A stretch of 64,000 nt of DNA from an uncultured Prevotella sp. (GTDB taxonomy: Bacteria > Bacteroidota > Bacteroidia > Bacteroidales > Bacteroidaceae). Position numbers and translations under genes: made by a program. Below, piece by piece: positions 51,723 to 60,710 of the stretch. The stretch covers positions 21,158 to 85,157 of the forward strand of contig CAMHAM010000011.1 of assembly GCA_946183415.1 (NCBI GenBank). The letters run 5' to 3'. The notes under the pieces are model-generated. The model ran no database searches and was not told where the DNA came from. It saw only the letters and a program-made list of their open reading frames with translations. Every line of letters begins with the position of its first letter. The first letter of the stretch is position 1.

Positions 51723-53021
51723 CTATACTCTCCTCTTTAAATATTCGTAACCAAATCGACAGCGGAGGCAGTCTTTCTTGTCGCAATACTCCTTTTTGAG
51801 TTGGATCAGAGCCTGCGAGTCACCTGCTGTTGTGATGGGTAATCCCACTTGCTGCCACATGCGGATGATGTGATTATTCTCAGCCTTCAGCTGCTCAAGG
51901 AAGTCGAAGGCACGGTCGCAGAGCACTTCCTTCGACGTATGACGCCCATAGGCAAAAAGCATTGGGATAGCCGTATTGATCATCAACAGGTTCAGCGAGC
52001 CATAGCTGAGATGCTTTTCGTTCTTCGAACTGGTAGAACCAAAGGTGTAATGAGTCTCCCAATAGGGCGTGACCTGCGATGAAAGCACCTGTTTTAGTTG
52101 TTCGATGGTCTCGCATGCGACGAGCTGACTCAAACCTGCCTTCTGCTGATAATAGAGGTTAGCCAGCTGGGAGATACGGATGTGAGGGAAGTTCTGGGGC
52201 CGTAGTCTGAGGAAGCGCCAAATCTTAAAATCCATCGGTTTCATCGAGAATTTGTGGGCCAGATAGAGGTATTCATTGCGCAATTTGGCGAAGTAACCTT
52301 CGTTAAGGGCATCCTTCTGATAGTACTCAGGGATTGCCTCCAGTTCGAGGAGACCGGCCTGTCCCATAAAGATGGCTTCGATTTGGAAGAGGTCGTCGCG
52401 ATGGTGAGCTACGGCTGAAAGCGGCAGGCTGCGTGCCCACAGTTCGAAGGCATCGTTATTGATACCAAAGCCATAGTTACGTGCAAGAGTCATGAAATAG
52501 GCATCCTCCCATGAGCCATTGCAAAGATCTGCCCGCTTTCGGATAGCCTCCGTCTTCTGTTCCAACCGCTCAGTCTGGAGCGCAGCCATCCAGGCATGCA
52601 CCATCAGTCTTGTCAGATCGGGGATCACCTTATAACAAGGCGGATAACTATCGATACTCAACAATTCGTTATAATGTTCCCTCACGTAGTCGGGCACGTC
52701 GAGCTGCATCTGCTGGATAAACTCGCCGTTGGTGTTCATCACCTCCGCGTCGATCACGCCTGCCACATGGAGGATCACGTTGTCGTAACTCTTGTCTTTG
52801 TCGTGACCATGCAGATACCAGTCGCTCGACTTATCGTGGATCTCCACATTCCCCACCCATAGCGTACTGCCAATCTTCACCTTGGCGTTAAAGAAGTCAG
52901 GACCGGCATTGCGGTTGTGAAGTCCAGGGTCAATCACTTCGACAGTCAGCCCGCCGCTCGTTCTCAGTTCCTGTAAAGGGAACATCTTGTGCTTCCACAC
53001 ATAATGCAATAGTTGCTCCAT
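51723..53021 (-). CDS. DUF2851 family protein
   Basis: 432 aa from MEQLLHYVWKHKMFP, the family start; the longer frame to 53063 crosses the promoter. GGLTVEVIDPGLHNRNAGPDFFNAKVKI and VGNVEIHDKSSDWYLHGHDKD (shown in part) are the conserved DUF2851 blocks, with His and Asp that look like a nuclease-type active site. A Cys-rich end reads CDKKDCLRCRFGYEYLK. Cytosolic, widely conserved in Bacteroidota, function not established. Confidence 0.85.
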   Translation of the reverse strand: MEQLLHYVWKHKMFPLQELRTSGGLTVEVIDPGLHNRNAGPDFFNAKVKIGSTLWVGNVEIHDKSSDWYLHGHDKDKSYDNVILHVAGVIDAEVMNTNGEFIQQMQLDVPDYVREHYNELLSIDSYPPCYKVIPDLTRLMVHAWMAALQTERLEQKTEAIRKRADLCNGSWEDAYFMTLARNYGFGINNDAFELWARSLPLSAVAHHRDDLFQIEAIFMGQAGLLELEAIPEYYQKDALNEGYFAKLRNEYLYLAHKFSMKPMDFKIWRFLRLRPQNFPHIRISQLANLYYQQKAGLSQLVACETIEQLKQVLSSQVTPYWETHYTFGSTSSKNEKHLSYGSLNLLMINTAIPMLFAYGRHTSKEVLCDRAFDFLEQLKAENNHIIRMWQQVGLPITTAGDSQALIQLKKEYCDKKDCLRCRFGYEYLKRRV

Positions 53022-53049
53022 AGTGTCAAATTTAACGTTAAACTTGCTG

Positions 53050-53057
53050 CAAAGATA
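53050..53057 (-). promoter_or_regulatory. -7 box (TATCTTTG, minus strand) of the DUF2851 gene
   Basis: 29 bp before the start at 53021; divergent from the dusB promoter. Confidence 0.65.
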
Positions 53058-53110
53058 GTGCAAGATTGTGAATTAACCAAATAATTCGCCGTTTTTTTGC
53101 CAAATATTAG

Positions 53111-53118
53111 TACCTTTG
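53111..53118 (+). promoter_or_regulatory. -7 box (TACCTTTG) of dusB
   Basis: Only 8 bp before the ATG at 53127, so the dusB mRNA has a very short leader or is leaderless. It rules out the upstream TTG at 53097 as start. Confidence 0.65.
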
Positions 53119-53126
53119 CAGGCGAA

Positions 53127-54074
53127 ATGAAGATAGGGAATATAGAATTTGGAGAGCGCCCCGTGTTTCTGGCTCCCATGGAGGACGTGACCGACATTGG
53201 TTTCCGACTGCTGTGCAAGCGGTTCGGAGCTGCAATGGTCTATACGGAGTTCGTCAGTGCCGAAGCTCTGATTCGGGATGTGAAGTCGACCATCTCGAAG
53301 CTGACCATCAGCGATACAGAGCGCCCCGTAGGCATTCAGATCTACGGGCGCGACGTGGAGGCAATGGTCGAGGCGGCAAAGATCGTGGAACAGGCAGGCC
53401 CCGACCTCATCGACCTGAACTTTGGCTGTCCCGTGAAGAAAGTCGCTGGCAAGGGTGCTGGTGCCGGCATGCTTCAGAACATCCCTAAGATGCTGGAGAT
53501 TACCCGTAAGGTGGTCGATGCTGTCAAATTGCCTGTGACAGTGAAGACGCGCCTGGGCTGGAATTTCGAACAGCTGATTATTACCGAGTTGGCAGAGCAA
53601 CTGCAGGATTGCGGCATCCAGGCGCTGACCATTCATGGGCGAACGCGCAGTCAGATGTACACAGGCGATGCCGACTGGACCCTCATTGGCGAGGTCAAGC
53701 GCAACCCTCGCGTACATATTCCTATTATAGGCAATGGCGATATCCACTCACTCGACGAGGCTGACAAGGCTTTCGACACTTACGGTGTCGATGCCGTGAT
53801 GATAGGTCGCGCCACATTCGGCTGTCCTTGGATCTTCAGTCGCGAAAACCTCGATTTCAACGCAAAACTTGACATTCTTGAAGAGCTTCTACGCATCAAC
53901 GTAGAACGCATCGACGAGAAGCGAGGCATCCTCCATACCAGAAGACACCTCGCTGCTACACCTATCTTTAAAGGGATACCCGACTTCCGTCAGACCCGCA
54001 TCGCCATGCTTCGTGCCGATACGATGCCCGACCTCCTCGCCATCCTCGAAGACATCAGGCAAAGATTAGGTTAG
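53127..54074 (+). CDS. dusB: tRNA-dihydrouridine synthase
   Basis: 315 aa from MKIGNIEFGERPVFLAPMEDVTD. FMN-dependent TIM barrel that reduces uridine in tRNA D loops. Motifs: APMEDVTD, IDLNFGCPVKKVAGKGAGAGM (shown in part) with the catalytic Cys, TVKTRLGW, LTIHGRTRSQMYTG and GNGDI; a C-terminal helical domain follows from about residue 240. Its 3' end overlaps the convergent esterase gene by 4 bp (TTAG). Confidence 0.93.
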   Translation: MKIGNIEFGERPVFLAPMEDVTDIGFRLLCKRFGAAMVYTEFVSAEALIRDVKSTISKLTISDTERPVGIQIYGRDVEAMVEAAKIVEQAGPDLIDLNFGCPVKKVAGKGAGAGMLQNIPKMLEITRKVVDAVKLPVTVKTRLGWNFEQLIITELAEQLQDCGIQALTIHGRTRSQMYTGDADWTLIGEVKRNPRVHIPIIGNGDIHSLDEADKAFDTYGVDAVMIGRATFGCPWIFSRENLDFNAKLDILEELLRINVERIDEKRGILHTRRHLAATPIFKGIPDFRQTRIAMLRADTMPDLLAILEDIRQRLG

Positions 54075-55201
54075 TTCCATCCCATCAGCTCGCGGAGATA
54101 GGATGTCAGTTCGGCAGCCATCTTTTCGTCCTGGTAGATGTTGGGGTGATAGTCGTTGCCATAGAATTCATCACCCGAAATGGGGGAAATGTCGAAGCGA
54201 TAGACTTCCTTGTCGCCTGATTTCTTGGCCTCGGCAGTCACTTCGTCGAGCAGATGCTTGACCTCCTGCAACTCTTTGTTGTAAAGCATAGAACCCGTCA
54301 GAAAGACTATCTTCGCCTTTGGATTATGGTCGCGCACCTGCTTCAGGAGCTTCTGATAGCCCTGCTTCAGCAAATCCAGATCATAGTTGTTAGTTGAAGT
54401 ATCATTGGTGCCGAGGTTGATACAGATGACATCGGGCTGAAAGCGGCTGAAGTCCCACTTCTCGCTGAGGAACGTGGGGTCCTTGCGGAGCTCCGGTTTC
54501 CAGGCATAGCCGGTATACTCATACTGCATCGGCATGCAAGAACCTGGCGAACCCGTCTTGGCCTCGCCGTAATTACGATAAGCCCCAATACCGCTACGGG
54601 CGACTACACAGTGCTGAGCTTCGAGGGCACGGGCTGTAATAGATGCGTATGAGTAATAGTGATTCTCGGTGGCATAATCGAAACCCTCCTCCTTTTTCAG
54701 TCCTTCGTTGCCATAACCGCAAGTGATGGAATTACCGATGAATTCGATCTTTCTTGAAGGGAGAGCAGGCGTTTCCACCAACTTTTTGCCCTTGTCGAGC
54801 ACAAAGCCCCAGAACTCTGGGAAGAACTCATAGCCCTCGATGGCATACATCAGTCTGACCGTATGCACGCCATCAGGAAGTGCTGTGGCAAGTGTCACCA
54901 CAGAATCGCGCTCCCCACGGAAAGCCACTTTAAATGGTTCCGCCTGATCGATCTGAGCCACGAAATAGCCACTACGCGGCTTGGCGATCATCCTGAGCGA
55001 GGTGCCCTCGAACGACGCAACAATCTGAATACCAGGGTAATTCCATGCAGGTCGCTCAGGATTGGCAAAGCTGATGCGCCCAGCATACTGGATAAACTTG
55101 TCCGTAGGACTGATGATACTCCCCTTGATGGGTACAGTCTCAATAGCAAAGGCACCCGAACACATCAAGGTCAGCAGCGCCGTTAATAACTTTCTCCTCA
55201 T
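54071..55201 (-). CDS. CE2-like acetyl esterase with N-terminal jelly roll
   Basis: 376 aa, signal peptide (LLTALLTLMCSGAFA). The N-terminal beta-sandwich (about 25-145, IQYAGRISFANPERPAWNYPG) plus a C-terminal SGNH hydrolase (GNSITCGYGNEG with the nucleophile Ser, INLGTNDTSTN, and NDYHPN with catalytic His) is the architecture of carbohydrate esterase family 2. Periplasmic or surface deacetylase of plant glycans such as xylan or mannan. It starts 16 bp after the GH97 stop and is probably co-transcribed with it. Confidence 0.85.
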   Translation of the reverse strand: MRRKLLTALLTLMCSGAFAIETVPIKGSIISPTDKFIQYAGRISFANPERPAWNYPGIQIVASFEGTSLRMIAKPRSGYFVAQIDQAEPFKVAFRGERDSVVTLATALPDGVHTVRLMYAIEGYEFFPEFWGFVLDKGKKLVETPALPSRKIEFIGNSITCGYGNEGLKKEEGFDYATENHYYSYASITARALEAQHCVVARSGIGAYRNYGEAKTGSPGSCMPMQYEYTGYAWKPELRKDPTFLSEKWDFSRFQPDVICINLGTNDTSTNNYDLDLLKQGYQKLLKQVRDHNPKAKIVFLTGSMLYNKELQEVKHLLDEVTAEAKKSGDKEVYRFDISPISGDEFYGNDYHPNIYQDEKMAAELTSYLRELMGWN

Positions 55202-55217
55202 GTCTTATGATCTGTTC

Positions 55218-57242
55218 TTATTGCTTTCTGAAAATACCAGTCCAGCCACCGCCACTACTGAGGTGGATCTTCAGCTGGTCTTGACAAGTAGCGGCTTGCT
55301 TCGTATGCTTATAATCCGTTGCCTCCTTCATGGCATTCACACCGTCAGCGAAGATGTCTGCCGTAAACTGGCCGTCACCCAGGAATGAGAGGGGGATAGT
55401 CAGATCACGGGCCGTCCAGTCGGTCATCGCTGCGACATACCAGGTCGCGCCTTTGCGACGGGCTATGACAATGTATTCACCCAATTGTCCGTCGAGGGCC
55501 ACTGTCTCATCGAAGGTAGTGGGGATTTGTGCGATGAAATCGGTACATTCCTGGTTCTGCATATACTTCGTAGGACTGTCGGCCATCATCTGCAGAGGAG
55601 CCTCGAAAGTGGTGTACATCGCCATCTGATGAACGCGCGTGCCCTGACTCATCGGATGATTGTTGTTGCCGAAGAAGCTGTCCTTCATTGCATTCATCAT
55701 CGCGCCAGGCGTATAGTCCATCGGGCCAGCCAGCATGCGTAGATAAGGAGCCGTCACGTCGTAGCGCGGCTGGTTGTGCAGCGGGCCGTCACCTACACGG
55801 GGTTCCCACTTCGAGTTTTCCAGTCCCTTCACGCCTTCGAAGTTAAAGATGTTCGGATAGGCTCGCTGAATGCCGAAGGGCTTCAGTCCGTGATAGTCAA
55901 GGTAGAGATGATAACGGGCTGCACTCTCTGCAATCTTGTAGGCAGAGGCGATAACCTGCTGGTCGTCACGGTCGAAGAAATCGACCTTGAATCCCTTGAT
56001 GCCCATATCGGCATAATGTTTCATGACCTCATCAGTCACCTTGATATCGTTCAGGGGATTGCTGCCGATGAGGTTACGCCAGCTCGACCAGAGGATAATG
56101 CCCACACCCTTCTCCTTGCCATGAGCAATGAGGCGGGGCAGGTCAATCTCAGGACTCAGATCATCCATCAGCGACTCCTTGCCGCTCCAGCCCTCGTCGA
56201 TGATGACATACTCAATCTTGTTTTTGGCTGCGAAGTCTATATAATACAAATAAGTGTTGGTGTTCATGCCCGAGGCAAAGTCGACACCCGTGATGTTACA
56301 GTTGTTCCACCAGTCCCAGGCCACCTTGCCTGGACGTATCCACGACGTATCTGCTATATGGCACTCAGGGGCGAGCCGCTGCGCCATGTCACAGTTCAGG
56401 ATGTCAGCATCGCGCTCCGTGATGACGACAGCCCTCCAGGGGAGCGACTGACGGCCATCGAACTTGGCTATATAGTCTGCACGCTTCGTGGGCACGAGGT
56501 TCAGACGGTCGTAGCCTCCAATCTCCTGTGCCAGCGGATAGGGCGCAAACTCTGCCACCAGCTTTTCACCCTTCACTTCTCCACTTTTCACTCGTTTCAC
56601 AAACATGCCAGGATAGTTCTCCACTCCTGCATCCATCACGATAGCCTTCATACCGTCGGGCAGACACACGGCTAACGGAGTGATGGCCAGCGAATCCTGG
56701 AACATCTTCGACAGCGGAGCCTCATCATAATATGACTCAAACGAATAGCAATAGCGCTCCCCTCCCCGATTGTCGTTCACGTATGGCACAAAGGCCTGAT
56801 AGTCATCGGCAAAGCTGAACTCAGCCGTCTCGTCTACAACCACCGAGGGCTTCGTGTTCGTGCTGATCAGGCGATAGGCAGCACCGTCATCGTAGGCACG
56901 CACCTCGATTGTGAACTTCTGGTTGGTGTACATCAGCAGCTGACCGTAGGCATCACTGATCTCGGCCTTCTTATAGAACGGAGTCTTGAAGCTGCTCTCC
57001 ACCTGCTGCTTGGCGACCTTTCCCACCTTTCCGAGACCAAGGGTCTTCTTTCCCTGGCGCAGTTGGATATCGATGACAGAAGGCTGGAGCACCGTCTGAC
57101 CGCTATAGGATACCGACCACTTGACAGCCTCGTCAGTATTCACAACAACCTTCACCTTGCCGTTAGGCGAACTCACTTCATAACTTCCTGCCATCGCACT
57201 GGCTGCGATCAGGCAAAACATACTTAATAATGTTGTCTTCAT
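55218..57242 (-). CDS. GH97 glycoside hydrolase (alpha-glucosidase or alpha-galactosidase)
   Basis: 674 aa with a signal peptide (LLSMFCLIAASAMAG). The N-terminal beta-sandwich (SPNGKVKVVVNTDEAVKWSVSYSG) is typical of GH97. The TIM barrel has IEYVIIDEGWSG, GVGIILWSSWRN, DMGIKGFKVDFFDRDDQ and NFEGVKGLE; a C-terminal beta-sheet domain follows. The Asp in GFKVDF is at the position expected for the nucleophile of retaining members, which would favour alpha-galactosidase-like chemistry, but this needs alignment. Followed by a CE2-like esterase. Confidence 0.9.
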   Translation of the reverse strand: MKTTLLSMFCLIAASAMAGSYEVSSPNGKVKVVVNTDEAVKWSVSYSGQTVLQPSVIDIQLRQGKKTLGLGKVGKVAKQQVESSFKTPFYKKAEISDAYGQLLMYTNQKFTIEVRAYDDGAAYRLISTNTKPSVVVDETAEFSFADDYQAFVPYVNDNRGGERYCYSFESYYDEAPLSKMFQDSLAITPLAVCLPDGMKAIVMDAGVENYPGMFVKRVKSGEVKGEKLVAEFAPYPLAQEIGGYDRLNLVPTKRADYIAKFDGRQSLPWRAVVITERDADILNCDMAQRLAPECHIADTSWIRPGKVAWDWWNNCNITGVDFASGMNTNTYLYYIDFAAKNKIEYVIIDEGWSGKESLMDDLSPEIDLPRLIAHGKEKGVGIILWSSWRNLIGSNPLNDIKVTDEVMKHYADMGIKGFKVDFFDRDDQQVIASAYKIAESAARYHLYLDYHGLKPFGIQRAYPNIFNFEGVKGLENSKWEPRVGDGPLHNQPRYDVTAPYLRMLAGPMDYTPGAMMNAMKDSFFGNNNHPMSQGTRVHQMAMYTTFEAPLQMMADSPTKYMQNQECTDFIAQIPTTFDETVALDGQLGEYIVIARRKGATWYVAAMTDWTARDLTIPLSFLGDGQFTADIFADGVNAMKEATDYKHTKQAATCQDQLKIHLSSGGGWTGIFRKQ

Positions 57243-57286
57243 TGTCTTGGTGTATTATTATTCATTGATTTCTTAGTTTCTGCGTG

Positions 57287-57294
57287 CAAAAATA
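57287..57294 (-). promoter_or_regulatory. -7 box (TATTTTTG, minus strand) of the GH97 gene
   Basis: Fits TAnnTTTG, 45 bp before the start; divergent from the lemA promoter. Confidence 0.55.
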
Positions 57295-57338
57295 CAAAAT
57301 ATTTCTCAATTCTTGCTCCATAATTCTCAATTTATTTG

Positions 57339-57346
57339 TATCTTTG
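57339..57346 (+). promoter_or_regulatory. -7 box (TATCTTTG) of lemA
   Basis: 30 bp before the lemA ATG. Confidence 0.65.
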
Positions 57347-57376
57347 CCCCCATAAAACCAATAATTATTCAAAATT

Positions 57377-57946
57377 ATGACTGAATTAATCATTATTATC
57401 GTATTAGTGGTTCTCATCGGAGGCTACTTCGTGTCTACACAGCGTGAGCTGGTCAACCTCGACGAGATGTGTAAGAACGCCCTGAGCCAGATTGAGGTCC
57501 AGCTGAATTCACGTTTCGACGCTGTCGTTGCCCTCGCCAAGACGGCTGCCCAGTATGCAAAGCACGAATCCGACACCATTATCCAGGCTGTCCAGGCCCG
57601 TGGTGCCAACTTAGGCGCTGCCAACACCCCTGCAGCCATCAATGAGCAGAGCGACCTGCTCACTCAGATGATGGGCCGCCTGAACGTCGTGTTCGAGCGT
57701 TATCCTGAATTGAAGGCCAGCGACCTCTACCGTGAAGCGCAGGAGGGCATGAAGCAGTACGAGGAGAATGTACGCATGTCGCGTATGATCTACAACGACA
57801 CCGCCACGAAGATGAACCGCATGGTGCGCCAGTGGCCCTCATCGATCGTTGCATCCATGCTCCACTTCGATCAGAAGGACTATCTGAAGGTAGATGATGA
57901 GAAAAAGAAGGCATATCCCGACCTTGATGAAGCCTTTAAGAAATAA
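57377..57946 (+). CDS. lemA: LemA family protein
   Basis: 189 aa. One N-terminal membrane helix (TELIIIIVLVVLIGGYFV), then a long helical body with LVNLDEMCKNALSQIEVQLNSRFDAV, PELKASDLYREAQEGMKQYEENVRMSRMIYND and an end rich in Lys (parts shown). Role of the family is not clear; it is often next to a DUF2207 membrane protein with a Gly-rich tail, as here. The next gene starts inside its last codons (20-bp overlap). Confidence 0.92.
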   Translation: MTELIIIIVLVVLIGGYFVSTQRELVNLDEMCKNALSQIEVQLNSRFDAVVALAKTAAQYAKHESDTIIQAVQARGANLGAANTPAAINEQSDLLTQMMGRLNVVFERYPELKASDLYREAQEGMKQYEENVRMSRMIYNDTATKMNRMVRQWPSSIVASMLHFDQKDYLKVDDEKKKAYPDLDEAFKK

Positions 57947-59567
57947 ATGGCTGCTGTTGCTGATGCTGCTGGCATCAGCAACAGGCCTATCTGCCAGCCC
58001 CTCTCTTAATTCACTCGACATCCGCGTGGTGCTGAGCCGTAATGGTGATGCCCATATCACCGAGACCCGCCAGATGGACATCGACTGGGAAGGTACGGAG
58101 TGCTATATCGTCATCGGCAACCTCGACGGCAGTGAGCTGCGCGACTTCTCTGTCACTGATGAGACAGGCCGCCATTATGACTACCAGGACTCCTGGGATG
58201 TCGATGAAGACCGCGACTGGAAGGAGGGCAAGTGCGGCATCAACGAGACCAACAGCGGCTACGAACTCTGCTGGGGCCTCGGCGAAGAAGGCGACCGCAC
58301 CTATATCACATCCTACACCGTCACCAACCTGGTAAAAGGCTTCAACGATGCCGACGGCTTCAACTATATGTTCGTCGCTCAGGGTATCAACCCTTATCCT
58401 GAGCATGTCAAGCTGACCATTGTGGCCGAGGATGACTCCACAACCATTAGCCAAGAGAACACAGGCATCTGGACCTTCCGCTATCGTGGCGACATCAATT
58501 TCGAAGGCAACAGTATCGTGGCCGAGAGCAGCGAGCCCTTCGAGAGCAACAGCGCCATGATTGTCATGTGCCGCTTCGAGAAAGGGATGTTTGAACCCGC
58601 GTACAACTACGACAACAACTTCGAGGATCTGAAGCAGACGGCTTTTGAAGGCAGCGACTATAATGATAGCGACTTTGACTGGGAAGAGCTGCTGACGCTC
58701 ATCTTCTTCGTCATTGCCTTTGTCGTCTTCCCCGTGATAGCCTTCTTATCCCACCTGATTGTTGTCTGGTACCATCGGAGAAAGGTCAACAAGAACCTGC
58801 TCTGGTATCGCGACATCCCATATAAGGGCAACCTGCAAAAGGCCAATGATGTGCTCAACGCCTATCGCTATTTCGGCAGCAACTATAACAACCTGCTCTC
58901 TGCCTGCATCCTGAAGCTGATCAACATGGGAGCCATCAGCATCGAGCAGCGCCTGAACCAGAATGGCAAGACGGAGCACAACTTTGTCATCAAGGAACTG
59001 GCAGACCGCGAGCAGCAGCCCAAGCTGCTGAAGATGGTTCACCAGATCTTCAAGGATGCAGCTGGCGATGATACCATTCTCGAGCCAAAGGAGCTTAAAT
59101 CGTGGATGAAGTCAAGCTATAACCAGAGCTATACCGACTCGTTCATACAGACCCTCCACTCCAAGAGAAGCATCTTCGATTTCGATGACAATCTCGACGA
59201 AGTGCGCAAGTTGTTTGGACTCAAGAAGTTCTTGAAAGAGTTCTCGCTGCTCGACGAGCGTCATGTCAGTGAAGTGTCGCTGTGGAAGGACTATATGATC
59301 TACGCCACCCTCTTCGGCATCGCTGAACAGGTGATCAAGGACATGAAGAAGATCAATCCCGAATACTTCAATATGGATCAGGTAGCTGGTCAGATGGCTG
59401 ATGACATGACCCTGCCGCTGATCTATTCGACGATGCACAGCAGCACCTCGCGTGCAGCAGCCAACAAGGCAGCCCGCGAGTCGCGAGCCTCAGGCGGTGG
59501 CGGCCACTCCTCATGGGGCGGCGGAGGCGGCTTCTCCGGCGGTGGCTTTGGCGGCGGCGTGAGGTAA
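57927..59567 (+). CDS. DUF2207 membrane protein with Gly-rich C-terminus
   Basis: 546 aa from MKPLRNKWLLLLMLLASATGLSA; an ATG at 57894 would extend deeper into lemA. Signal peptide, N-terminal beta-rich periplasmic domain with SLDIRVVLSRNGDAHITETRQMDID (shown in part), a membrane pair around residue 265 (LLTLIFFVIAFVVFPVIAFLSHLIVVW), a cytosolic region, and a tail of GGGGHSSWGGGGGFSGGGFGGG type. Such tails are standard for this family. Probably an envelope partner of LemA. A hairpin follows at 59589. Confidence 0.87.
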   Translation: MKPLRNKWLLLLMLLASATGLSASPSLNSLDIRVVLSRNGDAHITETRQMDIDWEGTECYIVIGNLDGSELRDFSVTDETGRHYDYQDSWDVDEDRDWKEGKCGINETNSGYELCWGLGEEGDRTYITSYTVTNLVKGFNDADGFNYMFVAQGINPYPEHVKLTIVAEDDSTTISQENTGIWTFRYRGDINFEGNSIVAESSEPFESNSAMIVMCRFEKGMFEPAYNYDNNFEDLKQTAFEGSDYNDSDFDWEELLTLIFFVIAFVVFPVIAFLSHLIVVWYHRRKVNKNLLWYRDIPYKGNLQKANDVLNAYRYFGSNYNNLLSACILKLINMGAISIEQRLNQNGKTEHNFVIKELADREQQPKLLKMVHQIFKDAAGDDTILEPKELKSWMKSSYNQSYTDSFIQTLHSKRSIFDFDDNLDEVRKLFGLKKFLKEFSLLDERHVSEVSLWKDYMIYATLFGIAEQVIKDMKKINPEYFNMDQVAGQMADDMTLPLIYSTMHSSTSRAAANKAARESRASGGGGHSSWGGGGGFSGGGFGGGVR

Positions 59568-59588
59568 AACCTTTTATAATGATGAAAA

Positions 59589-59618
59589 GGCATCAATCGG
59601 GTGATTGGTGCCATTTTT
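59589..59618 (+). terminator. Terminator after the DUF2207 gene
   Basis: GGCATCAATC (59589-59598) pairs with GATTGGTGCC (59603-59612, one G-T), followed by ATTTTTG. Confidence 0.75.
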
Positions 59619-59969
59619 GTTGCTTAATATTTGGATAATACCAATATTTAACGACAAAATCAAAGTCACTAGGAACACTAAGATATCATGCAGATAAAGT
59701 GAAGTTGAGTGAAGGATTTGCTTACTTTGTCATTGGGAAAGTTATGGATGGAAATGTTTGATGGTATTACCTCATGAATAAAAGAATAACCGAAAATCAG
59801 CCAGCGGATGATTTTTCGGTACCTGTTGTATAAACCTCCCCTGAAATTCAAGGTCGCATAGTCTACAGAAGTTCTTACATTTTGATATATCGTTTTCGGA
59901 ATAAAGAGAGACGTAGTTACATTTTAGATGGCGGAAATCACCTATCGGGTTGATTTCCGCCATCTAACA
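59619..59969. other. Intergenic region at the edge of the AT-rich island
   Basis: About 350 bp, no supported gene. A hairpin CCGAAAATCA/TGATTTTTCGG lies at 59791-59821 and a 17-bp perfect hairpin at 59924-59967. The change from GC-rich housekeeping DNA to AT-rich DNA takes place here. Confidence 0.6.
59924..59967 (-). terminator. 17-bp perfect hairpin downstream of the DUF262 operon
   Basis: 59924-59940 pairs perfectly with 59951-59967 (core GGCGGAAATCA/TGATTTCCGCC), 10-nt loop. It starts 3 bp after the operon's last stop. No T run on the minus strand, so it could protect the 3' end of the mRNA or be a recombination boundary instead. Confidence 0.55.
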
Positions 59970-60707
59970 TTAGAACCTTGATTTGTCTGTAACTCTTACA
60001 ACATACATAAAGTCACTAGAATCATCACTCAAATGATCAAAACCACTTGACAGGATTATTTCAATTTTATCATCAACTATTATGTACCTATCATGTCGTC
60101 CTTTTAATGTCACATCCAATTGAGCTTCCCATTCTTCACATTCTTCTTTCAGTGCTTTTAGTCCTTCCTGCGTGATATTTGAAAACAAAAGCGTTAATTT
60201 CTTACGAGGTAGAATACTTATAAGAGTTTTAATATTTCGAGTTTCTTTTGGCTGTTTATCAAAATACAGGTCATAAACAACGATTTTCTTTGCCCCAGAA
60301 CATAATGCCTTAAGATGTTTAATAGCCTTGTCACGCTTTTCTGCAAAATCATAAAAAGACGATAGGTTATTCTCTATCTTTTCTTCATCAGATGTCACAT
60401 TAACATAAGGAAAATCACTACAACCACAACACAGAATAACCTTATACATCGTACGTGATTGGGCCAATTCCTCTTTTGTTTGCCGCTTTAACCCATTTTT
60501 GGCAAGAGCCTTTTTCATTTCGGGAGATAAGGGCTGCCCTGTTCTCTCATATTGAGCAATATTCGTAATAAGCTCGCCTTTGAAATAGTGAAGCAAGCAT
60601 TTTATACGCTCTATTTCACCTTTCTCTAGTTTCTCTCCATTTTTAAACTTATGGTAGTCCTTGAACAAATTGTCATCAAGAACTACTTGATATCTTCCTT
60701 TTGGCAT
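59970..60707 (-). CDS. PLD-like (HxRx4D) protein, putative effector of the DUF262-ATPase operon
   Basis: 245 aa, no signal peptide. An N-terminal helical region (1-85) is followed by a domain starting near YKVILCCGCSDFPYV (about 88). The C-terminal part holds H205-D-R207-Y-I-I-V-D212, i.e. HxRx4D, and then SSGFDHL, where classical PLD enzymes have HxKx4D and GSxN. This resembles the HDR[YF]I variant of PLD-like domains, such as the MIT-C domain. Inference: a nuclease or ligand-binding effector. It starts 3 bp after the ATPase stop, so expression is coupled. No family name recognised with certainty. Confidence 0.7.
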   Translation of the reverse strand: MPKGRYQVVLDDNLFKDYHKFKNGEKLEKGEIERIKCLLHYFKGELITNIAQYERTGQPLSPEMKKALAKNGLKRQTKEELAQSRTMYKVILCCGCSDFPYVNVTSDEEKIENNLSSFYDFAEKRDKAIKHLKALCSGAKKIVVYDLYFDKQPKETRNIKTLISILPRKKLTLLFSNITQEGLKALKEECEEWEAQLDVTLKGRHDRYIIVDDKIEIILSSGFDHLSDDSSDFMYVVRVTDKSRF

Positions 60708-60710
60708 AAT

